Shown here in pieces: positions 45,141 through 54,742 of a stretch of 64,000 nt of DNA. The stretch is taken from positions 372,018 through 436,017 of the forward strand of contig NZ_FREV01000002.1 of NCBI RefSeq assembly GCF_900143545.1. Direction: 5' to 3'. Numbering within the stretch: the stretch's first letter is position 1; each line of letters opens with the position of its first letter. The notes below the pieces were generated by a model that had not been told where the DNA came from, did not search any database, and saw only the letters and a program-made list of their open reading frames with translations. A program made the position numbers and the translations under genes. This stretch comes from Loktanella sp. Alg231-35 (GTDB lineage: Bacteria; Pseudomonadota; Alphaproteobacteria; Rhodobacterales; Rhodobacteraceae).

Positions 45141-45665
45141 CTAGAAGAATTGCAGCTTGGCGAGGCTGAAGTACATCCCGTACATCGCCGTGAAAAACAT
45201 CGTCACCATAGCGATGATCTGGGTCCACAAACGCACTCGAAACAGGCGATGGACCAAATCCTTGCCCGCCAGCGGCGTCTGGTTCAGTTCCAGCGCAAGC
45301 CGGACATTGATAGCCCCAATCAGGCAAAGCGGTGCGCCCAGTACAAACAACCCCTGCCCCAGTTCCAACCCATAGTAAAAGCCGGCAAAGCCCACACCAC
45401 TAAGTACAAATGCGATAAGACCGATCAACCAGTGCCCAAAGCTGTGGTGATAGGCCGCGATCCGCCGGACGTGAATATCCACCAGCCCTTCGACGTCGGC
45501 AAGCTCTGCCGTGCCATAGCGGCGCGCGCGAAACAGCATGTCGAAGGGCACCCCGATCAACCAGTTGCTGACCACCGACCAGATGCCGACCACGATCAGC
45601 CAATACCAGACGTTTGAAAATGTATTCAGTTCGATGATGCGAACAATGCCATCGGTCCAGTCCAA
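45141..45665 (-). CDS. Small membrane protein of a Rhodobacteraceae family (annotated elsewhere as SufBCD-associated)
   Basis: 174 residues with four membrane helices (VWYWLIVVGIWSVVSNWLIG; WLIGLIAFVLSGVGFAGFYY; LFVLGAPLCLIGAINV; WTQIIAMVTMFFTAMYGMYF). I recall similar proteins labelled 'component of SufBCD complex' in this family of bacteria, but nothing here supports iron-sulfur work. It lies upstream of mfd on the same strand, 30 bases from it, and is divergent from hemB. The start is followed by DWTDGIVRIIELNTFSN. Function unknown. Confidence 0.75.
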   Translation of the reverse strand: MDWTDGIVRIIELNTFSNVWYWLIVVGIWSVVSNWLIGVPFDMLFRARRYGTAELADVEGLVDIHVRRIAAYHHSFGHWLIGLIAFVLSGVGFAGFYYGLELGQGLFVLGAPLCLIGAINVRLALELNQTPLAGKDLVHRLFRVRLWTQIIAMVTMFFTAMYGMYFSLAKLQFF

Positions 45666-45791
45666 ACCTGTGTCTTTCCAATTGGTTCCCAGTTAAGCCG
45701 GAACCTAGCGGCCCGACAGCCACTTGCCCAGACTTGTGATGTCGCAAAATCCATGCAACCAAGAATAAGTGACGCGAAAAAGGCCTGCACG

Positions 45792-46790
45792 ATGAAACCG
45801 ACCCTTGCCCCCTTCCCCGCAACCCGGCTGCGCCGCCTGCGCAAAAATCCTGCCATGCGTGCATTGGCCCGGCAGAACACATTGACGGTCGATGATCTGA
45901 TCTGGCCGGTTTTTGTGATGGACGGCAAGGATGATGAAACGCCAGTCGCCTCAATGCCCGGCGTAGTTCGGCGCACGGTTGATCGTGTGGCCAAAGCAGC
46001 CGTTGAGGCGCAAGCCCTTGGTATTCCCGCCATTTGCATCTTTCCTTACACCGGGATGGACGCACGCACCGAAGATTGCGCGATGGCATGGGACCCCAAC
46101 AACCTGACCAATCAGGCGATCCGTGCGATCAAGGATGCAGCCCCTGATATCGCTGTGATGACCGATATCGCGCTTGATCCCTATAATATCAACGGCCACG
46201 ACGGCTTTGTCGAAAACGGTGAGATCGTGAATGACCGCACGGTTGAGGCGCTGGTTAAAATGGGCCTCGCACAGGCCGAGGCTGGCGCCGATATCCTTGG
46301 CCCCTCTGACATGATGGACGGGCGTATCGGGGCGATCCGTGCCGCACTTGAAGCTGAAGGCCATCAGAACGTCGCGATCCTTAGCTATACCGCCAAATAC
46401 GCCTCCAGTTTTTATGGTCCATTCCGCGATGCGGTCGGCGCGTCCTCGGCGCTGACGGGCGACAAAAACACCTATCAAATGGATCCCGGCAATAGTGATG
46501 AGGCCTTGCGATTGGTCGAACGCGACCTGCGCGAGGGCGCTGATATGATCATGGTCAAACCGGGCATGCCTTATCTGGATATCTGCCGACGGGTCAAAGA
46601 TAGCTTTGGGGTGCCAACCTACGCCTATCAGGTGAGCGGCGAATACGCGATGATGCAAGCGGCGGCGCAGAACGGCTGGCTGGATGGCGAGAAGGTGATG
46701 ATGGAAAGCCTCTTGGCGTTCAAACGCGCGGGCTGTGACGGGATATTGACGTATTTCGCGCCTGAGGCGGCGAAGGTGTTGCAGGGGTAG
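45792..46790 (+). CDS. hemB: Delta-aminolevulinic acid dehydratase (porphobilinogen synthase)
   Basis: 332 residues from the ATG at 45792 (AAAGG ribosome site); a start at 45753 would add 13 residues. It joins two 5-aminolevulinate molecules to porphobilinogen in haem and chlorophyll synthesis. The Schiff-base lysines lie in ILSYTAKYASSFYGPFRDA and IMVKPGMPYLD. The zinc-cysteine cluster is replaced by an aspartate-rich loop (MTDIALDPYNINGHDG), so it should be of the magnesium-using type found in related bacteria. Confidence 0.96.
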   Translation: MKPTLAPFPATRLRRLRKNPAMRALARQNTLTVDDLIWPVFVMDGKDDETPVASMPGVVRRTVDRVAKAAVEAQALGIPAICIFPYTGMDARTEDCAMAWDPNNLTNQAIRAIKDAAPDIAVMTDIALDPYNINGHDGFVENGEIVNDRTVEALVKMGLAQAEAGADILGPSDMMDGRIGAIRAALEAEGHQNVAILSYTAKYASSFYGPFRDAVGASSALTGDKNTYQMDPGNSDEALRLVERDLREGADMIMVKPGMPYLDICRRVKDSFGVPTYAYQVSGEYAMMQAAAQNGWLDGEKVMMESLLAFKRAGCDGILTYFAPEAAKVLQG

Positions 46791-47037
46791 CAATACGCAT
46801 CGCGTCTGGGTCGATTTTGCGGGACTTGCTGACGTGGTTCGCGCACAGCCTCACCTGCACCGACACGCTATGAACGGGGTCATGGTCCAATGAATAAGCA
46901 CCATGACCGAATAACCTGCTAAGCCTCACGACTTGTCAGATTGCATTTTTTGAACAACACTTCTGCATATGTTGTGTTGGCTTCGCATTATTTTGGCGAT
47001 GGAACACGCAGCAAGATGCAATTCGGAGGGATTTCCT

Positions 47038-47472
47038 ATGACGAATTCGGTCTTAGTAGCAGTGGATGGTAGCGATGGTGGCGCGCGCGCGCTCCAATAC
47101 GCAACTGAACGCGCAAAACTGGGAGGGGCGAAACTGATTGTGACATATGTCATCGAATGGTCCCCATACTCATTCAACACACCTGAAGAAAACGCAGAGC
47201 GGCACAAACGCAGAGAGGAAGAAATCGATAGGGCGACATCCGGTGTCGTGGAGCCGGCCGCCGCTCAGTTGGCTGCCGCCGGCATCGAATATGAAACGGT
47301 CGTGCGCCACGGCCCACCTGCCGAAACACTGATCAAACTCGCTGAAAAATTTGGCGTGCAGCAGATCGTGATCGGACGGCGTGGTCAGTCGGGTATCAAG
47401 AACCTGTTGTTTGGAAGCGTCGCGGGCAATCTGGTGCAAACCTCTCCGGTGCCTGTCGTCGTCGTGCCCTAA
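47038..47472 (+). CDS. Universal stress protein UspA family
   Basis: 144 residues from the ATG at 47038, preceded by a strong GGAGGG. A single Usp domain starts SVLVAVDGSDGGARAL and ends with the ATP-binding motif IGRRGQSGIKNLLFGSVAGN and SPVPVVVVP. Such proteins are made in starvation, low oxygen or other stress. The frame runs upstream to 46969 but without support. It lies 64 bases before the symporter gene. Confidence 0.93.
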   Translation: MTNSVLVAVDGSDGGARALQYATERAKLGGAKLIVTYVIEWSPYSFNTPEENAERHKRREEEIDRATSGVVEPAAAQLAAAGIEYETVVRHGPPAETLIKLAEKFGVQQIVIGRRGQSGIKNLLFGSVAGNLVQTSPVPVVVVP

Positions 47473-47536
47473 TACGGCGCACAAAAGTTTGCCCCTTGTT
47501 GATGGGTGAACCAACAAGAATATGAAGGGACATGTT

Positions 47537-49039
47537 ATGATGAGATTCTTCACAGCGCTGACAGCCATGCTGTTCTTTGCGTTGCCAGCATATGCTGGCT
47601 TTGACGATACGATCAATGAAATCACTGCACCCATCGCGTCAGCGGTCGGCAGTTTTGTGTTCTTTAAGATAAACGTTTTTGGTGCTGCGCTTCCGCTGGT
47701 TGTCTTGTGGCTTGTCATCGGTGCTGTGTTTTTTACCGTCTACCTTGGCTTTGTGAATGTCAGCGGTTTCAAACATGCGATCCAACTGGTCCGTGGGGAC
47801 TATGCCGACCCAGACAGCCCCGGTGAGGTGTCGCACTTTCAAGCACTTGCCACAGCGGTTTCAGGCACGGTCGGCATTGGTAACATCGGTGGTGTTGCTG
47901 TTGCGGTGACCATCGGCGGTGCGGGGGCGACGTTCTGGCTGATTGTGGCCGGTTTCCTGGGCATGTCGACAAAGTTTGTCGAATGTACACTGGGCGTCAA
48001 ATACCGGCAGGAAAACCCAGATGGGTCTGTGTCCGGTGGTCCGATGTACTACATGCGCAAAGGGTTCGAAGAACGCGGCATGGGTGGCTTTGGCAAGTTC
48101 ATGGGCACCTTCTATGCGATTGGTATCTTTATCGGCGCCTTGGGCATCGGCAATATGTTCCAATCCAATCAGGCCTATGTGCAGCTTAATACCGTTGCCG
48201 GTGGCCGGCTTGATGGGCTTGGCTGGCTCATCGGTCTGATCCTTGCGGCGGTCGTCTTTATGGTGATCATCGGCGGTATCAAATCCATCGCCCGCGTGAC
48301 CGAAAAGATTGTGCCATTTATGGCGATCTTTTATTGCGTGTTTGCGATCATCGTCATCTTGATGAACTTCTCCTCGATCCCTGCTGCAATCGGCAACATC
48401 TTCTCTGGTGCCTTTACAGGCGCGGGCGTTCAGGGTGGTGCAATCGGTGCGCTGATCATCGGGTTCCAACGTGCTGTGTTCTCGAACGAAGCTGGTATTG
48501 GTTCCGCATCCATCGCGCATGCCGCAGTAAAAACGCCAGAACCGGTGACAGAGGGCTACGTTTCGCTGCTGGAACCTTTCATTGATACCATCGTTATCTG
48601 TACGATCACGGCGCTGGTCATTGGCACAAGTCAGGTGGCCGATCCAAACTTTGCCGGAGACGCGACAGGGGTTGCAATGACGTCGGCGGCCTTTGAACGT
48701 CAGATTGGCTGGTTCCCACTCCCGCTGGCCTTTGGCGCACTGCTCTTTGCGTTCTCGACCATGATCTCTTGGTCATATTACGGGCTGAAGGGTTGGACCT
48801 ATCTGTTTGGAGAAGGTCAGATGGGTCAGACGATCTACAAGCTGATATTCTGCGCGTTCGTGGCGTTGGGTTGCATGGTACAGCTTGGGCCAATTCTGGA
48901 TATCTCTGACGCGCTGGTCTTCTTGATCTGTGTGCCGAACATTCTGGGTCTGTATTTCCTTGCGCCAATCGTGCGCCGCGAAATGATCAGCTACAAAGAA
49001 CGTTTGGACCGCGGTGAGATCAAGAAATACAGTCACTAA
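47537..49039 (+). CDS. Alanine/glycine:cation symporter (AGCS family)
   Basis: 500 residues from the ATG at 47537 (AAGGGA ribosome site); an in-frame ATG five codons earlier is less well placed. A signal-like first helix ends ALPAYA, then about ten helices. Family signatures: AVSGTVGIGNIGGVAVAV and GGPMYYMRKGFEERGMG, plus NEAGIGSASIAHAA. It imports alanine or glycine with Na+. It is followed by a hairpin at 49050-49085. The preceding Usp gene is on the same strand. Confidence 0.93.
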   Translation: MMRFFTALTAMLFFALPAYAGFDDTINEITAPIASAVGSFVFFKINVFGAALPLVVLWLVIGAVFFTVYLGFVNVSGFKHAIQLVRGDYADPDSPGEVSHFQALATAVSGTVGIGNIGGVAVAVTIGGAGATFWLIVAGFLGMSTKFVECTLGVKYRQENPDGSVSGGPMYYMRKGFEERGMGGFGKFMGTFYAIGIFIGALGIGNMFQSNQAYVQLNTVAGGRLDGLGWLIGLILAAVVFMVIIGGIKSIARVTEKIVPFMAIFYCVFAIIVILMNFSSIPAAIGNIFSGAFTGAGVQGGAIGALIIGFQRAVFSNEAGIGSASIAHAAVKTPEPVTEGYVSLLEPFIDTIVICTITALVIGTSQVADPNFAGDATGVAMTSAAFERQIGWFPLPLAFGALLFAFSTMISWSYYGLKGWTYLFGEGQMGQTIYKLIFCAFVALGCMVQLGPILDISDALVFLICVPNILGLYFLAPIVRREMISYKERLDRGEIKKYSH

Positions 49040-49049
49040 ACAAAACAGA

Positions 49050-49085
49050 CAGCAGCGAAATGCTCCTTCGAACAATTCGCTGCTG
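49050..49085 (+). terminator. Hairpin after the symporter gene
   Basis: Perfect 10-bp inverted repeat CAGCAGCGAA / TTCGCTGCTG with a 16-base loop, 10 bases after the stop. No T run follows, so termination strength is uncertain. Confidence 0.5.
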
Positions 49086-49218
49086 CCGATGACTGATTTC
49101 ACAGCCGTGTGGGTTCAACCCGTCTGAACCTTCCCACGTGACACAGCTGCCCCTCTCACCTATACTGCAGGCATAAAGGGCGGCAAACGTCCCAAACAGG
49201 CATATAGGCGGATATCAA

Positions 49219-49776
49219 ATGACCGATTTTTCACGGCGCAGCTTTGCGCTTGGCGCGCTGGCGACATCGACGCTCGCAGCATGTAGCAATGGCATTGGCA
49301 GCGGTGGTGCAGCGACAATCGACGCCCGTGTCGATCGCACGCTCAACACGATGTATTCAGAGTTTCCCGGCACGCGTGACCTGTCATCGCGCGCCGCAGG
49401 TGTGCTGGTGATGCCACTGGTTACCGAAGTGGGCTTGGGCCTTGGCGGCTCTTATGGCCGTGGCGCGTTGCGCGTTGGCCAGTCCACGGTTGACTACTAT
49501 TCGGCGACCTCTGGCAGTGCCGGTCTGCAGATTGGGGCGCAGCAGTTCAGCCATGTCTTGTTCTTCCTCTCATCAGACGCCTTGCTTGAGTTCCGCCAGT
49601 CCCCCGGTTGGGCCGCAGGTGCCGACGTTGAATACGCTGTCAGCAACAACAGCGAAATGCTGCGTGCTGAGACAACGACATCGCTTTCGCCCGTGGTCGC
49701 AGTGGTCTTTGGCCAAACGGGGTTGCGCCTGGGTGCCACGCTCGAAGGCACAAAATACTCGCGCATTATTCCTTAA
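49219..49776 (+). CDS. YSC84/SYLF-related lipoprotein with Tat-type signal
   Basis: 185 residues. The N-terminus combines a twin-arginine motif (FSRRSFALGALA) with a lipobox LAAC (Cys22), so it is probably exported folded by Tat and lipid-anchored. The mature part resembles the SYLF/YSC84 lipid-binding domain: SSRAAGVLVMPLVTEVGLGLGGSYG, GLQIGAQQFSHVLFFLSSDALLEF. Its role is unknown; the family binds phosphoinositides in eukaryotes. Its 3' end overlaps the convergent dehydrogenase gene by four bases. Confidence 0.85.
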   Translation: MTDFSRRSFALGALATSTLAACSNGIGSGGAATIDARVDRTLNTMYSEFPGTRDLSSRAAGVLVMPLVTEVGLGLGGSYGRGALRVGQSTVDYYSATSGSAGLQIGAQQFSHVLFFLSSDALLEFRQSPGWAAGADVEYAVSNNSEMLRAETTTSLSPVVAVVFGQTGLRLGATLEGTKYSRIIP

Positions 49777-52184
49777 GCGCGCAGCTTCTCTCCGGCGGGG
49801 TCAAACGGCGGCTCCGCCAGAACCACACCACGATGCGGCTGGCCAAGGATCATCACGTCCACAGCATCGCCAGCCGCAACCCCTTTGAGATATCCAAGGG
49901 CCAGTGATTTTCCGACGCTATAGCCATATGTCCCCGACGTGACCCGACCAACCGGCGTGCCATCGGGCAGAAAAATCGGCTCACCTCCGGTCGCGTCAGC
50001 GTTGGTCACTTCCAGTACCTCGATCAAAGACAGCACCTCGCGAGGTACATTATCTTTGATCTTCAAGTATTTGTCTTTGTTCAAAAAATCCTTTTCAAGC
50101 TTGATCAAACGGTCCAATCCAACCTCTTGCGGCCAGTATTCGGGTGAATACTCCCGGCTCCAACTGCCATAGCCTTTTTCAATCCGCAGCGACATCAGCG
50201 CACGTGATCCCACCGGCCCCGCATTGACCGCCTGACCAGCCTCTAGCAAGGCCTCGTAAAGGTGCTGCTGATCGCCCGCATCGCAATGCAGCTCCCACCC
50301 CAGATCACCGGTAAAGGACACACGCAGCGCGATGACATCGACCCCCGCGACGGTGATGCGCTGCGAGCGCATGAAGGGGAATGCATCGGTGCGCAGGTCC
50401 GCATTCGTCAGGCGCGCCAGCAATGCACGCGATTGTGGGCCCGCAACGTTGAAACCACACATCGTGTCGGTCCGGCTTTCAAACGTGGTGCCTTCTGGCA
50501 AGGGTACGTCTTTCCAGAAACGCTGGTGATAGCGTTCTGCTGCCCCGCCCCCGATGATCATGAATTCGTCCTCGGCAAGGCGCGTCACGGTAAAATCACC
50601 CGCAATCCCGCCATTGACGCCAATCAGCGGCGTCAGACAGGACCGTCCCACTGCCTTGGGCATGTTGTTTGCGAAAACGGCGTTCAGCCAATTCGCTGCC
50701 CCCGGCCCGCGCACGAAATACTTGGCAAAGTTCGAGATATCGATGATCCCAGCAGTGTCACGCAGCATGCGCGCCTCCTGCCCCACCGGTTCAAACCAGT
50801 TCTGACGCGTGAACCCGTTTGTATCCTGCGTACCCGGCGTGTCGGCAAACCACGCAGCGTGTTCCCAGCCGTAGTTCAAGCCAAAGACAGCGCCCATCCC
50901 TTTTTGCGTCTCATAAATGGGCCGTGTGCGCACTGGTCGCCCTGCCTCGCGTTCCTCACTGGGAAAGTGAATGGCAAAGCGTTTCGCATATTGGTCGCCC
51001 ACCCGCGCCTTGGTAAATTTCGCGTCGGCCCAAGGCCCAAAGCGGGCCACATCCCAGGCGAACATGTCATAGTCGCTTTCGCCATTGATGATCCATTGCG
51101 CGGCCATCAGACCCATGCCGCCGGACTGACTGAACCCTGGAATGATCCCGTTGCAGCAAAAATAATTGCGCAGATCAGGGTGTGGGCCATAAAGGACGTT
51201 GCTGTCGGGCGACCAGATCATCGGGCCATTGATCACCCGCTTGATCCCGGCCTCGCCGACGGCGGGTACACGGTCAATCGCCCGCATCATGTTGTCTTCG
51301 ATGCGTTCCAGATCATCGGCGAACAACTCGTGACCAAAGCCCTGCGGTGTCCCGTCTTCGGCCCAGAACCGCACGTCTTTTTCGTAGGCCCCAACCAGCA
51401 GCCCCTGCCCCTCTTGGCGCAGGTAATACTCACCATCGCGGTCAGCGACAGACGGCAGGCGGCGATCCATCGCCGCAATCTCGGCAATGGTTTCTGTCAC
51501 AAAATACTGGTGTTCGGTCGGCAAGAGCGGCAGTTCAATCCCTGCCAGCCGCGCCACCTCGCGCCCCCAAAGGCCCGCCGCATTGATCACCCATTCGGTT
51601 TTGATATTACCTTTTGGCGTCTCAACTATCCACGACCCATCAGGTTTCGGCACGGTGGCCGTCACAGGCGTGAACCGGTAAATCTCTGCCCCCCGCTGGC
51701 GCGCGCCAATGGCGTAAGCGTTCGTGACCCCCGAGGGGTCCACGTTGCCGCCGTCAGGTTCATACATGATGCAGCGGATGCCATCATAATCGACCAGTGG
51801 GTGCAGGCGTTCTGCCTCGGCCCGGTCGACCTCATGAAAATTCATACCGTAAAACTTGGCTTTTGCAGCCTGCAAACGCAGTTGATGCTCGCGCTCTTCG
51901 GTCTGTGCAAGATACAGCGAACCGGGCTGGAACACCCCACAGGATTGTCCCGTTTCCGCTTCCAGCGCGTTGTAAAGGTTCATCGTATAGTGCTGAATGC
52001 GGCTGATATTGGTGCTGTCATGCAGCCCGTGAATATTCGCCGCAGCGTGCCACGTGGATCCGGACGTGAGTTCATCCCGCTCTAGCAGCACCACGTCCGT
52101 CCAGCCCAGTTTTGCCAGGTGATAAAGGATTGAGCAGCCGATGACGCCGCCTCCGATGACAACGGCCTGGGCATGGGTGCGCAT
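49773..52184 (-). CDS. FAD-dependent oxidoreductase with GcvT domains (dimethylglycine/sarcosine dehydrogenase-like), copy A
   Basis: 803 residues from the ATG at 52184 (AAAGG ribosome site); the long upstream frame is non-coding. The N-terminal half is a DAO-type flavoprotein: AVVIGGGVIGCSILYHLAKL, then TSGSTWHAA, where the His is the likely covalent flavin site of this family. The C-terminal half has aminomethyltransferase (GcvT) features: YFVRGPGAANWLN, GFNVAGPQSRALL, VSFTGDLGWELHCD and RALMSLRIEKGYGSW. The pair of domains demethylates N-methylated amines and passes formaldehyde to tetrahydrofolate. It is divergent from copy B. Confidence 0.87.
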   Translation of the reverse strand: MRTHAQAVVIGGGVIGCSILYHLAKLGWTDVVLLERDELTSGSTWHAAANIHGLHDSTNISRIQHYTMNLYNALEAETGQSCGVFQPGSLYLAQTEEREHQLRLQAAKAKFYGMNFHEVDRAEAERLHPLVDYDGIRCIMYEPDGGNVDPSGVTNAYAIGARQRGAEIYRFTPVTATVPKPDGSWIVETPKGNIKTEWVINAAGLWGREVARLAGIELPLLPTEHQYFVTETIAEIAAMDRRLPSVADRDGEYYLRQEGQGLLVGAYEKDVRFWAEDGTPQGFGHELFADDLERIEDNMMRAIDRVPAVGEAGIKRVINGPMIWSPDSNVLYGPHPDLRNYFCCNGIIPGFSQSGGMGLMAAQWIINGESDYDMFAWDVARFGPWADAKFTKARVGDQYAKRFAIHFPSEEREAGRPVRTRPIYETQKGMGAVFGLNYGWEHAAWFADTPGTQDTNGFTRQNWFEPVGQEARMLRDTAGIIDISNFAKYFVRGPGAANWLNAVFANNMPKAVGRSCLTPLIGVNGGIAGDFTVTRLAEDEFMIIGGGAAERYHQRFWKDVPLPEGTTFESRTDTMCGFNVAGPQSRALLARLTNADLRTDAFPFMRSQRITVAGVDVIALRVSFTGDLGWELHCDAGDQQHLYEALLEAGQAVNAGPVGSRALMSLRIEKGYGSWSREYSPEYWPQEVGLDRLIKLEKDFLNKDKYLKIKDNVPREVLSLIEVLEVTNADATGGEPIFLPDGTPVGRVTSGTYGYSVGKSLALGYLKGVAAGDAVDVMILGQPHRGVVLAEPPFDPAGEKLRA

Positions 52185-52333
52185 CTGGAAAAACCTTTCG
52201 TTTGATGACGCTCTCACCGTCTGCAATGGTGAACCGAAGCGATAGCCATTCACCGACACCACGTGTCGTTTTTTGAACCGACCGCCAGTTTTTGAACGCC
52301 ATATTGGCGAAAGCAAGACAGGAGTACGCAGCA

Positions 52334-54742
52334 ATGAAAACCACCACCCAAGCCCTGATCATCGGCGGCGGCGTTGTCGGCGCGTCGGTGCTTTATCATC
52401 TCACCAAATTGGGCTGGTCTGATGTGATGCTGGTGGAACGCTCAGAGCTGACGTCCGGGTCCACGTGGCACGCCGCGGGCGGGTTTCATACGCTCAATGG
52501 CGATACGAATATGGCGGCGTTGCAGGGGTACACGATCAAGCTGTACCGTGAATTGGAAGAAATCACGGGCATGTCTTGCGGGCTGCACCATGTAGGTGGT
52601 GTTACCCTCGCCGACAATCAGGACCGGTTTGATATGCTGGTCGCAGAGCGGGCCAAGCACCGTTACATGGGGCTTGAGACCGAAATTGTCGGTCCATCCG
52701 AAATCGCGAAGATCGCACCAATCACGAACCTCGATGGCATTGTGGGTGGGCTATATGATCCGCTGGATGGGCATCTGGACCCGTCCGGTACGACCCACGC
52801 CTATGCCAAGGCGGCCCGCACGGGCGGGGCCACGATTGCATTGCACACCAAGGTTATCGAAACAAACCAGCGCCCGGACGGCACATGGGATGTGGTGACG
52901 GACAAGGGTACGATCCATGCGGAACACGTTGTCAACGCCGCTGGCCTTTGGGCGCGTGAGGTCGCGGCAATGGCAGGCAGTTATGTGCCTCTGCATCCGA
53001 TGGAACATCAGTATATCGTCACCGATGATCTGCCCGAGATTTATGAACGTGATGCAGAGCACCCGCATGTCATGGACCCCGCAGGCGAAAGCTATTTGCG
53101 TCAGGAAGGGCGCGGGCTGTGCATTGGGTTTTATGAACAACCCTGTGAACCGTGGGCCGTTGACGGCACGCCATGGGATTTCTGGCACGAACTGCTGCCC
53201 GATAACCTTGATAAGATCACGGATTCGATTGATTTCGCTTACAAGCGGTTCCCTGTGTTGGAACGCGCCGGCGTGAAATCCGTGATCCACGGGCCCTTCA
53301 CATTTGCCCCGGATGGCAATCCGTTGGTTGGCCCGGTGCCGGGTCTGCGCAACTATTGGTCTGCTTGCGGCGTCATGGCAGGCTTTAGCCAAGGCGGAGG
53401 CGTCGGCCTGATGCTGGCGCAATGGATGACGACGGGTGAATGCGAACGCGATGTGACCGCAATGGACGTGGGCCGTTATGGCAAGTGGATTACGCCGGGA
53501 TACACACGGCCCAAGGTGATTGAGAATTATCAGAACCGCTTTTCGGTCAGCTACCCCAATGAAGAACTGCCTGCCGCCCGGCCCCACTGCACTACTCCGA
53601 TGTACGACATCTTCAGCGATCTGGGGGCTGTTTGGGGACATCAGTTTGGGCTGGAAGTGGCGAACTACTTTGCCCAAGATGGCGAGCCTGACTATGAAAC
53701 GCCAACCTTTCGCCGTTCCGATGCCTTTGCCGCGACCGCACGCGAGGTAAAGGCGGTGCGCCGCAGCGTCGGCATCAATGAGGTGCAGAACTTTGGCAAG
53801 TTCGCCATCACAGGCACCGGTGCGCGTGCTTGGCTTGATCGGATCATGGCAGGCCGCATACCGCAGCCGGGCCGGATGTCGCTGACGCCAATGCTGTCGC
53901 CCAAGGGCCGCCTTTGGGGGGATTTCACCGTGTCCTGTCTGGCCGAAGACGATTTTCAGATTACGGCAAGTTATGGCGCGCAAGATATCCATCACCGCTG
54001 GTTCATCCAAAACGCCAGCCCGGACGCGCAGGTCACAAATAACTCTGACAGGCGGACCGGTTTCCAGATTGCAGGGCCAAAGGCGCGCGATCTGCTGGCC
54101 GCTTGTACGCGCGACGATGTGGCGGGGATCAAGTTCATGGACGTGCGCCGTATGACCGTTGGACAGGTCGCCTGCATTGTGCAGCGGGTCAGCTATACCG
54201 GCGATCTGGGCTATGAGATTTACTGCGACGCGATGGATCAGCGCCAACTTTGGTGGACGTTGTGGGATGCGGGTCAAGGGATGGGCATCACACCCTTTGG
54301 GATGCGCGCGATGATGTCACTGCGGCTGGACCGGTTCTTTGGCTCTTGGCTGTCAGAGTTTTCGCCGGATTACACCGCCGCAGAGACTGGCATGGACCGC
54401 TTTATCAGTTTCAAGAAGAACGTCGATTTCATTGGACGCGCTGCGGCCGAAGCCGAACGCGCCAATCCCCCAGCCCGCACCGCTGTGGTTTTTGAGGTGG
54501 ATGCGGATGATGCTGACGTCGTGGCCTATGAGCCGGTGTTTATCGACGGCAAAGTGCAAGGGTTCTGTACCTCTGGCGGCTATTCCCACCATGCGGGCAA
54601 GTCGATTGCGCTGGCACTGGTGCCGCGCGCCTTGGCCGCTGATGACCTAAAAGTTGAGATCGAAATCATGGGACAGCTGCGCAAGGCCAAGCGGATAACG
54701 ACACCGCTGTTTGATCCTGACGGCAAAGTCATGCGCGCATGA
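52334..54742 (+). CDS. FAD-dependent oxidoreductase with GcvT domains (dimethylglycine/sarcosine dehydrogenase-like), copy B
   Basis: 802 residues from the ATG at 52334 with a clear AGGAG ribosome site. Same design as copy A: ALIIGGGVVGASVLYHLTKL and TSGSTWHAAGGFH at the N-terminus; GFQIAGPKARDLL, VSYTGDLGYEIYCD and RAMMSLRLDRFFGSW in the GcvT part. The two copies are divergent, 149 bases apart, and share most motifs but differ along their length, so they are old paralogues with probably different amine substrates. The stop overlaps the ATG of the MobA-like gene by four bases. Confidence 0.88.
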   Translation: MKTTTQALIIGGGVVGASVLYHLTKLGWSDVMLVERSELTSGSTWHAAGGFHTLNGDTNMAALQGYTIKLYRELEEITGMSCGLHHVGGVTLADNQDRFDMLVAERAKHRYMGLETEIVGPSEIAKIAPITNLDGIVGGLYDPLDGHLDPSGTTHAYAKAARTGGATIALHTKVIETNQRPDGTWDVVTDKGTIHAEHVVNAAGLWAREVAAMAGSYVPLHPMEHQYIVTDDLPEIYERDAEHPHVMDPAGESYLRQEGRGLCIGFYEQPCEPWAVDGTPWDFWHELLPDNLDKITDSIDFAYKRFPVLERAGVKSVIHGPFTFAPDGNPLVGPVPGLRNYWSACGVMAGFSQGGGVGLMLAQWMTTGECERDVTAMDVGRYGKWITPGYTRPKVIENYQNRFSVSYPNEELPAARPHCTTPMYDIFSDLGAVWGHQFGLEVANYFAQDGEPDYETPTFRRSDAFAATAREVKAVRRSVGINEVQNFGKFAITGTGARAWLDRIMAGRIPQPGRMSLTPMLSPKGRLWGDFTVSCLAEDDFQITASYGAQDIHHRWFIQNASPDAQVTNNSDRRTGFQIAGPKARDLLAACTRDDVAGIKFMDVRRMTVGQVACIVQRVSYTGDLGYEIYCDAMDQRQLWWTLWDAGQGMGITPFGMRAMMSLRLDRFFGSWLSEFSPDYTAAETGMDRFISFKKNVDFIGRAAAEAERANPPARTAVVFEVDADDADVVAYEPVFIDGKVQGFCTSGGYSHHAGKSIALALVPRALAADDLKVEIEIMGQLRKAKRITTPLFDPDGKVMRA

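Noticed and set aside
50262..52085. Plus-strand frame of 607 codons opposite the dehydrogenase copy A
   Set aside because: A long shadow frame of a GC-rich gene; its translation has no known motif while the minus strand has clear domains.
52751..54277. Minus-strand frame of 508 codons opposite the dehydrogenase copy B
   Set aside because: Same reason: antisense shadow of a gene with clear flavin and GcvT motifs.
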